Shown here: positions 58,460 to 64,000 of the stretch, one piece after another
Numbering within the stretch: the stretch's first letter is position 1
How the letters are laid out: every line of letters begins with the position of its first letter
Assembly: GCF_000010525.1 (NCBI RefSeq)
Contig: NC_009937.1
Span: 4,782,501-4,846,500, forward strand
DNA: 64,000 nucleotides
DNA from: Azorhizobium caulinodans ORS 571
GTDB lineage: Bacteria > Pseudomonadota > Alphaproteobacteria > Rhizobiales > Xanthobacteraceae
Direction of reading: 5' to 3'
Made by a program: the position numbers and the translations under genes
The notes under the pieces: generated by a model
Database searches by the model: none
Seen by the model: only the letters and a program-made list of their open reading frames with translations
What the model was told of the DNA's origin: nothing

Positions 58460-60018
58460 GCGAAGGACGCGGGGCGACGACCCCCATCACCACCGGCAGC
58501 GCTGCACCCCACACCTTCACCGGCAACCGCGCGCTGGAACTGGAAGAGGGCCTGATCTTCGAGATCGGCCGCACCGACGTCACCGGCGTGGACATCGAGG
58601 ACGCGGGCGACTTCACGCCCCGCCTCGGCGGCCATGAGCGCAAGGCGGACCTCGGCCTGCCGGGGCTCGCCGAGCCGGAGGCCATGCGCCATTACGTGCG
58701 CCTGTCGCGCATGAATTACGGCATCGACAGCGGCCTCTTCCCGCTCGGCTCGTGCACCATGAAGCACAACCCGCGCCTCAACGAGAAGATGGCCCGCCTG
58801 CCGGGCTTTGCCGACGTGCACCCGCTCCAGCCGGTCTCCACGGTGCAGGGCGCCCTCGCCCTCATCAAGGAACTGTCCCGCTGGCTCCTGTCGCTCACCG
58901 GCATGGAAGCGGTGGCCTTCACGCCGAAGGCCGGTGCCCACGGCGAACTGTGCGGCATGATGGCCATCAAGGCCGCGCACATCGCCAACGGCCAGAAGCG
59001 CCATATCGTGCTGGTGCCCGAGAGTGCCCACGGCACCAATCCGGCCACCGCCGCGCTCATCGGCTATGAGGTGAAGTCCATCCCTGCCCGCGCCGACGGC
59101 ACGGTGGACCCGGCCGCCGTGAAGGCCGCGCTCACCCCCGAGGTGGCGGCCCTCATGCTCACCAACCCCAACACCTGCGGCCTGTTCGAGCGGGACGTGG
59201 TGGAGATCGCCGAGGCGGTGCACGCGGCGGGTGCCTATTTCTATGCGGACGGCGCCAATTTCAACGCCATCCTCGGCAAGGTGAAGGTGGGTGAGCTGGG
59301 CGTGGACGCCATGCACATCAACCTGCACAAGACCTTCTCCACCCCGCACGGCGGCGGCGGCCCCGGTGCCGGCCCGGTGGTGCTCTCCAAGGCGCTGGCC
59401 CCCTTCGCGCCCGTGCCGGCCATCGTCGCGGACGGCGCCGGCCTGAAGCTGGTGGAGGACGAGGGCGAGGCGGGTGCCGTGCAGGCGCTCGGCCGCATGA
59501 GCGCCTTCCACGGCCAGATGGGCATGTTCGTGCGCGCCATGGCCTGGATGCTCTCCCACGGCGCGGACGGCATGAAGCAGGCGTCCGAGGACGCGGTGCT
59601 CTCGGCCAATTATATCCGCGCCTGCCTCGGCGACGTGATGAGCGTGCCCTTCGGCGAGCGCCCGGCCATGCACGAGGCGCTGTTCGATGATGCCTGGCTG
59701 GAGGGCACGGGCCTCTCCACCCTCGACATCGCGAAGGCCCTCATCGACGAGGGCTACCACCCGATGACGGTGTACTTCCCGCTGGTGGTGCATGGCGCCA
59801 TGCTGATCGAGCCGACGGAGAGCGAGTCCAAGGCCTCGCTCGACCTGTTCATCGGCGCGCTGCGCGACCTCGCCTTCGCGGCGAAGGCCGGGGAGAAAGA
59901 GCGCTTCCTCGGCGCCCCGCACTATGCCCCCCGCCGCCGGCTGGACGAGACCCGCGCCGCCCGCGCCCCGGTCCTGCGCTGGGTCAAGCCCCAGCCGCTG
60001 CCGGAAGCGGCGGAGTGA
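58453..60018 (+). CDS. gcvPB: Glycine dehydrogenase (decarboxylating) subunit 2
   Basis: A 521-residue C-terminal-half P subunit, which carries the PLP. The cofactor lysine is in MHINLHKTFSTPHGGGGPGAGP. LGSCTMKHNPRLNE and VPESAHGTNPATAALIGYEV are further signatures. It decarboxylates glycine and loads the aminomethyl group on the H protein. The ATG lies directly in the right copy of the 31 bp repeat with AAGGAGG at a good distance. Last gene of the operon; a strong terminator follows. Confidence 0.97.
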   Translation: MNREGRGATTPITTGSAAPHTFTGNRALELEEGLIFEIGRTDVTGVDIEDAGDFTPRLGGHERKADLGLPGLAEPEAMRHYVRLSRMNYGIDSGLFPLGSCTMKHNPRLNEKMARLPGFADVHPLQPVSTVQGALALIKELSRWLLSLTGMEAVAFTPKAGAHGELCGMMAIKAAHIANGQKRHIVLVPESAHGTNPATAALIGYEVKSIPARADGTVDPAAVKAALTPEVAALMLTNPNTCGLFERDVVEIAEAVHAAGAYFYADGANFNAILGKVKVGELGVDAMHINLHKTFSTPHGGGGPGAGPVVLSKALAPFAPVPAIVADGAGLKLVEDEGEAGAVQALGRMSAFHGQMGMFVRAMAWMLSHGADGMKQASEDAVLSANYIRACLGDVMSVPFGERPAMHEALFDDAWLEGTGLSTLDIAKALIDEGYHPMTVYFPLVVHGAMLIEPTESESKASLDLFIGALRDLAFAAKAGEKERFLGAPHYAPRRRLDETRAARAPVLRWVKPQPLPEAAE

Positions 60019-60047
60019 TCGGACGCGTGTGAAATCGCTGAAAGAAG

Positions 60048-60077
60048 AGCCCGGCGGACCCCTCCGCCGGGCTTTTT
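60048..60077 (+). terminator. Intrinsic terminator of the gcv operon
   Basis: AGCCCGGCGGA / TCCGCCGGGCT, an 11 bp stem with a CCCC loop and a run of five T, 30 bases after the gcvPB stop. Confidence 0.93.
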
Positions 60078-60131
60078 GTTTGTTTCTCGAGGCCCGCTCA
60101 CCGCCACGGAACGCCCCTCCCCCGCGACAGG

Positions 60132-60275
60132 CCCCCTCCCCCCTTGCGGGGGAGGGTTGGGGAGGGGGGTAAAACGGCCTGCCAAACGCGCGCGCCTTCC
60201 CCCTCAGGCAGAAGGTGCGCAGAACGGAGAGGGCATTACCCCCCTCCCTACCCTCCCCCGCAAGGGGGGAGGGTT
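60132..60275. repeat. Palindromic repeat element, copy 2
   Basis: Arms at 60132-60171 (contains CCCCCCTTGCGGGGGAGGG) and 60237-60275 (contains CCTCCCCCGCAAGGGGGGAG) are near-perfect inverted copies. The outer arms match those of copy 1; the centre does not. It lies between the gcv terminator and the EamA gene. GC-rich palindromes of this CCCTCCCC-CTTGCGGGG type are known in many alphaproteobacterial genomes as non-coding repeats; no transposase is present. Confidence 0.85.
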
Positions 60276-60291
60276 AACCCGTGCACCGCTC

Positions 60292-61170
60292 CTACGCCTT
60301 CCGCACCCGCCGCAGCCAGCGGCCCAGCGGCAGAGCGAGGATGAGGAGGCCGCAGACGATGAGGCCCATGCCGGCGAAGCGCAGCGGGGGAAAGCGTTCG
60401 CCCAGCACGAGTGCGGCTGACAGCGTGCCGAAGAGCGGCACGAGCAGGGAGAAGGGCGCCACCGTGCCCGCGGGGTAGAGGTTGAGCAGGTGGCCCCAGA
60501 TGCCGAAGCCGATCAGCGTCGTCGGAACGGCGAGATAGAGCACCGTGCCATAGGCCAGAAGGTCCGCATGGGCGAAGGCGGAGGTGATCGCCGGCCAGCC
60601 CTCGAAGACCAGCGACAAGGCAAAGGCCGGCAGGGGCGGCACGAGGCTCAGCCACACCACCATGGGCAGCATGTCCACCTTGCCGGTGCCGCGCATCAGC
60701 ACATTGCCGACGCCCCAGCTCAGAGCCGCGCACATGGTCAGCCCGAGGCCGAGCAGGGTCATGTCGCCGCCGACGCTGAAGCCGATCAGCGCGAGGCCGC
60801 AGAAGGCCACCATCACGCCGGTGAGCTGCCGTGCCGAGGGACGCTCCCGCAGAACCAGCGCCGCGATGAGGATGGTGAAGAAGGCCTGCGCCTGAAGCGT
60901 CAGCGAGGCGAGGCCCGGCGGCATGCCCTTCGTCATGGCGATGAAGATGAAGACGAACTGGCCGAGGAACCAGGTGAGCCCGATCGCCAGCATGCGCCGG
61001 AGCGGCACCTTGGGCGGGCGCACCACCAGCACCGGCAGGGCCGCCACCACGAAGCGCAGCACGGTCAGCAGCAGCGGGGGGAAGGTCTCGAGCCCGACAT
61101 GGATGACGACGAAGTTGAAGCCCCAGACAGCCGTGACCAGCACGGCAAGGGCGATGTGGCGGGGGGCCAT
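60292..61170 (-). CDS. EamA/DMT family transporter
   Basis: A 292-residue, ten-helix drug/metabolite transporter with two EamA repeats, beginning HIALAVLVTAVWGFNFVVIHVGLETFPPLLLTVLRF, the pattern of YedA/RhaT-like amino acid or metabolite exporters. I chose the ATG directly ahead of this pattern; ATG at 61215 would add 15 residues. The 3' end lies only 16 bases from the palindromic repeat. Substrate unknown. Confidence 0.87.
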   Translation of the reverse strand: MAPRHIALAVLVTAVWGFNFVVIHVGLETFPPLLLTVLRFVVAALPVLVVRPPKVPLRRMLAIGLTWFLGQFVFIFIAMTKGMPPGLASLTLQAQAFFTILIAALVLRERPSARQLTGVMVAFCGLALIGFSVGGDMTLLGLGLTMCAALSWGVGNVLMRGTGKVDMLPMVVWLSLVPPLPAFALSLVFEGWPAITSAFAHADLLAYGTVLYLAVPTTLIGFGIWGHLLNLYPAGTVAPFSLLVPLFGTLSAALVLGERFPPLRFAGMGLIVCGLLILALPLGRWLRRVRKA

Positions 61171-61502
61171 GGCGGGTCCGGTCAGAAGCGATGGTGTCTT
61201 TTGAACGCCGGTCATCGTCGGCACAAGCGACTTTTCCGCAAGCCATCCATCAGCGACGCAAATGCCGCCATCCGGAAGGCTGCGCTCAAGTTTTCGCGCC
61301 GCGACATCTTCGCGTCTGCGATATGACGTAACGTAAATATTGCAGACAATCTAAGCATTCGCGGCCGCATGCCTGAGAGGAATCACAACATTCCCGGCCG
61401 ATTACATTGACAGACTCAGGCGCCGGGCTGCCGAATACAGATGCGGCGAGAACGGGCAGCAAGCCCGCAGCGTCACCGCCCAAGCCATCCGAGGAGACGT
61501 TC
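61171..61502. promoter_or_regulatory. Divergent intergenic region EamA / lactate permease
   Basis: About 330 bases without a gene. 61320-61360 is AT-rich, with ATGACGTAACGTAAATATTGC, and probably holds the permease promoter. It contains ATTG-CAGA-CAAT (61339-61350), a 4+4+4 inverted repeat that loosely recalls sites of GntR-type lactate regulators. No regulator is encoded here. Confidence 0.4.
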
Positions 61503-63164
61503 ATGTGGAACCAGGTCTATGACCCGTTCGGCAGTCCCGTGCTTTCCACGCTCGTGGCCGCCATTCCCGTCGTCACGCTGCTCGTTCTCATCGCCACCAA
61601 CAAGGTGAAGGCCCACTGGGCGGCGGTCATCGCCCTCGCCGTGGCGCTGCTGGTGGTGACGTTGGGCTTCACCATGCCCACCGGCCATGCTCTGCGCGCC
61701 ACCTGGCTCGGCGTCATCACCGGCTTCTTCCCCATCGGCTGGATTATCCTGAACGTCATTTTTCTCTACCGGCTCACGGTGGAGAAAGGCTGGTTCGAGA
61801 CGCTGCAACACTCCATCGGCGGCATCAGCGCCGACCGGCGCATTCAGTTGCTGCTCATCGCCTTTGCCTTCGGCGCCTTCTTCGAAGGAGCATCGGGCTT
61901 CGGCACGCCGGTGGCGGTGACCGGCGCGCTGCTCATCGGCCTCGGCTTCTCGCCGCTCGCCGCCTCGGGCCTCTCCCTCATCGCCAATACGGCGCCCGTG
62001 GCCTATGGCGCGCTCGGAACGCCCATCCAGGGCCTCGCCAGCGTCACCGGGCTCGACCCCTATCTGCTCGGCGCCATGGTGGGGCGGCAACTGCCCTTCT
62101 TCTCGCTGATCGTGCCCTTCTGGCTCATCTGGGTCTTCGCCGGCTGGCGCGGCATGATGCAGGTGTGGCCGGCCATCCTCGTCACCGGCATCTCCTTTGC
62201 CGTGCCGCAGTTCCTGATCTCCAATTATGTGAACCCGTGGATCGTCGACATCGGCGCCTCCATCATCTCCATGGCCTGCCTCGTCGCCTTCCTTCAGGTC
62301 TGGCAGCCGAAGGAGCTGTGGCTCTCCGCCAAGCTGCGGACGAAGGACGACAGCGCCGCCACCATGGCGCCTCCGCCGGTGCGCACCCACGTCGCCACCC
62401 GCAGCGAGGTGATCTGGTCCTGGGTGCCGTGGGTCATCCTCTCGGTGGTGGTCGCCATCTGGGGCACCGGCTGGTTCAAGGCGCTGGTGAACCCGCTGTT
62501 CACCCTCAACTTCCCCATCGAGGGTCTGCACAACCAGATCCAGAAGGTGCCGCCCGTGGTGGCCGCGCCGGTGAAGGAGGGCGCCGTCTTCGCCTTCACC
62601 TATCTCTCCTATACGGGCACCGGCATCCTCATCGCGGCCGTCCTCTCGGCAGCGGTGATGAAGTATTCGCCGATCCGGCTCATCAAGGCCTATCTGGAGA
62701 CGCTGTGGGTGGTGCGCTATTCGCTCGTCACCATCGCCGCCATGCTCGCCATCGGCACCCTCACCCGCTACTCGGGCGTGGACGCGACGCTGGGCCTTGC
62801 CTTCGCGCAGGCGGGCTTCCTCTATCCCTTCTTCGGCACGCTGCTGGGCTGGCTGGGCGTGGCGCTCACCGGCTCCGACACCGCCTCCAACGTGCTGTTC
62901 GGCGGCCTGCAGAAGATCACCGCCGAGCAACTGGGCCTCAGCCCCATCCTCATGGGCGCGGCCAATTCCTCCGGCGGCGTCATGGGCAAGATGATCGACG
63001 CCCAGTCCATCGTGGTGGCCTCCACCGCCACCAACTGGTTCGGACACGAAGGCTCCATCCTGCGCTTCGTGTTCTGGCACTCCATCGTGCTCGCCTGCCT
63101 CGTGGGCGTGCTGGTGATGCTCCAGGCCTATGTCTGGCCCTTCACGGCCATGGTCATCCACTGA
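61503..63164 (+). CDS. L-lactate permease (LctP family)
   Basis: A 553-residue, 12-to-14-helix transporter of the LctP/GlcA family. Typical stretches are FAFGAFFEGASGFGTPVAVTGALLIGLGFSPL, TAPVAYGALGTPI and FGTLLGWLGVALTGSDTASNVLFGGLQ, with ANSSGGVMGKMIDAQSIVVAS near the end. It imports L- or D-lactate (or glycolate) with protons. The ATG follows GAGGAGACG. The FAD dehydrogenase at 32.9-34.3 kb could oxidise the product, though it is 27 kb away. Confidence 0.94.
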   Translation: MWNQVYDPFGSPVLSTLVAAIPVVTLLVLIATNKVKAHWAAVIALAVALLVVTLGFTMPTGHALRATWLGVITGFFPIGWIILNVIFLYRLTVEKGWFETLQHSIGGISADRRIQLLLIAFAFGAFFEGASGFGTPVAVTGALLIGLGFSPLAASGLSLIANTAPVAYGALGTPIQGLASVTGLDPYLLGAMVGRQLPFFSLIVPFWLIWVFAGWRGMMQVWPAILVTGISFAVPQFLISNYVNPWIVDIGASIISMACLVAFLQVWQPKELWLSAKLRTKDDSAATMAPPPVRTHVATRSEVIWSWVPWVILSVVVAIWGTGWFKALVNPLFTLNFPIEGLHNQIQKVPPVVAAPVKEGAVFAFTYLSYTGTGILIAAVLSAAVMKYSPIRLIKAYLETLWVVRYSLVTIAAMLAIGTLTRYSGVDATLGLAFAQAGFLYPFFGTLLGWLGVALTGSDTASNVLFGGLQKITAEQLGLSPILMGAANSSGGVMGKMIDAQSIVVASTATNWFGHEGSILRFVFWHSIVLACLVGVLVMLQAYVWPFTAMVIH

Positions 63165-63178
63165 CCGCCTGAAAAACG

Positions 63179-63205
63179 GAAAGGCCGGCGGGATGCCGGC
63201 CTTTC
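63179..63205. terminator. Hairpin between convergent genes
   Basis: GAAAGGCCGGC / GCCGGCCTTTC, an 11 bp perfect stem with a 5-base loop, TTTC at the end in both directions. It lies 14 bases after the permease stop and 14 before the end of the extensin-like gene. Confidence 0.75.
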
Positions 63206-63219
63206 TCATCACTCTTCAC

Positions 63220-64000
63220 TCAGTCCTCGCCGGGAATGGCGAGCGGCAGGGGAATGGGGGAAGGCTGCGGGATGGGCACCGCATAATAGCGCCGCTGCAC
63301 GATGCCCGCTTCCGTGAACGGCCCCTTGGCCGCCGCCTTCGCGCCGGCCTTCCCCGCCGTCGCATAGGACATCGGCCCCGGCATGCGCGGCTGGGAGGGC
63401 AGCGAGCCCGGTGGCAGCAACACCGGCTGGTGCGAGTCCGCATCATAGCCGGGCTGCGGTGCGCCATAGGGTGCGGGCTGCGGCTGGTAGGTCTGCTGGG
63501 GGGCCGGCTGGCCATAGCCCTGCGGCCCCTGCCGGGCATAACCCTGCTGCTGGCCGTAGCCCTGCTGGCCATAGCCGGAGGACGGCGGGGCCGAGACCTG
63601 CGGCGTGCCATAGGTCGGCGCGCGGCCATAGCCCGGCTGCGGCTGGATGGGCTGCGGCTCGCCCATGCGCGGCGGGGTCTGCTGGGGCTGGGCAGCCTGG
63701 GGCGCAATCTCCTGCGGCGCGTTCGCCTCTTCCTCGGCGGGCGCTTCCTCCTGCGGCTGCCCCTGCACCTGCGGACTCCCCATCGGCTCGGCCTGGCCCT
63801 GCGGCAGGCGCAGCGGCTGCATGGGCGCGCGCTCATAGCCGCCCGGCTGCTGCGGCGCGGGCTGCTGCGGATAGCCGGGCTCGGGCGCCGAGACGGAGAG
63901 CACGGGCGGGGCCGGCAGCGGCTGGGGCTTCGGCTTGCAGATGAGACGCGGGTTGTTCCGCCGCATCAGGTCCACATGGATGTGGTCGTAATGGAAGATG
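63220..64000 (-). CDS. Extensin-like family protein, C-terminal part
   Basis: The minus-strand frame runs off the right edge, so only the C-terminus is here. The first visible residues, I-F-H-Y-D-H-I-H-V-D-L-M-R-R-N, match the end of the Extensin_2 (PF06904) domain, including the conserved HYDH and HxD that resemble a VanY/D-Ala-D-Ala peptidase zinc site. After L-I-C-K-P follows a tail of about 240 residues rich in Pro, Gln, Gly and Tyr with repeats such as GYGQQGYGQQQGY. Members are secreted or periplasmic; the tail may bind the cell wall. Function not established. Confidence 0.75.
   Translation of the reverse strand, partial: IFHYDHIHVDLMRRNNPRLICKPKPQPLPAPPVLSVSAPEPGYPQQPAPQQPGGYERAPMQPLRLPQGQAEPMGSPQVQGQPQEEAPAEEEANAPQEIAPQAAQPQQTPPRMGEPQPIQPQPGYGRAPTYGTPQVSAPPSSGYGQQGYGQQQGYARQGPQGYGQPAPQQTYQPQPAPYGAPQPGYDADSHQPVLLPPGSLPSQPRMPGPMSYATAGKAGAKAAAKGPFTEAGIVQRRYYAVPIPQPSPIPLPLAIPGED

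Overview
This 64 kb window is ordinary bacterial chromosome, very GC-rich and tightly packed with genes. The gene content points to an alphaproteobacterium of the Hyphomicrobiales (Rhizobiales), possibly Xanthobacteraceae: glnK-amtB behind a sigma54-like promoter, a TorF-type porin, the ileS-lspA-M16 peptidase cluster, an AprI/Inh-type inhibitor, the alphaproteobacterial form of HisRS, and an extensin-like protein. The genus cannot be fixed from sequence alone. I saw no rRNA, tRNA, CRISPR array, prophage or transposase gene.

Layout. 1-4.2 kb: the end of an M23 peptidase, then three tandem paralogues of an unrecognised exported protein. 4.2-9.9 kb: clpB, an NTF2-like protein with a TetR regulator and an operator-like palindrome, methionine aminopeptidase and RadC. 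10-13.5 kb: a porin, an Inh-domain protein and a 2-hydroxyacid dehydrogenase. 13.7-18.5 kb: a complete CUT1-type sugar ABC transporter. 18.7-19.2 kb: a yqhA-like gene split by a one-base frameshift. 19.4-31.5 kb: a large signalling and transport locus. 31.6-45.7 kb: housekeeping and metabolic genes (Fsr-like MFS, FAD dehydrogenase, amtB-glnK, tesB, ubiquinone hydroxylase, hicAB, Trm112-like, EamA transporter, hisS, MOSC protein, PaaI thioesterase, sfsA). 45.9-54.5 kb: ileS-lspA, two M16 peptidases and two envelope proteins. 54.5-60 kb: a glycine-riboswitch-controlled glycine cleavage operon. 60-64 kb: an EamA transporter, an L-lactate permease and the C-terminal end of an extensin-like protein.

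The most unusual part is 19.4-31.5 kb. On the minus strand an HATPase_c anti-sigma-type kinase, a Na/Pi cotransporter and a STAS protein lie in a row. Upstream of them, same strand, is a chain of five overlapping genes: a membrane sensor, a sensor fused to an MFS transporter, a PF04392 solute-binding protein, a GNAT acetyltransferase and an alanine-racemase-like protein. Divergent from this chain are two more membrane sensors and a HAMP-SpoIIE (PP2C) phosphatase, also overlapping. Phosphatase, kinase and STAS together form the full set of parts of a partner-switching module, apparently built into a transport and amino-acid-modifying envelope system. I know of no description of this arrangement.

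A second notable point is the gcvPA-gcvPB junction. A roughly 200 bp insertion carrying a palindromic repeat is flanked by a 31 bp direct duplication that preserves both gene ends, the gcvPB ribosome-binding site and, through a new 66-codon frame, the stop-start coupling. A second copy of the repeat lies just downstream of the operon.
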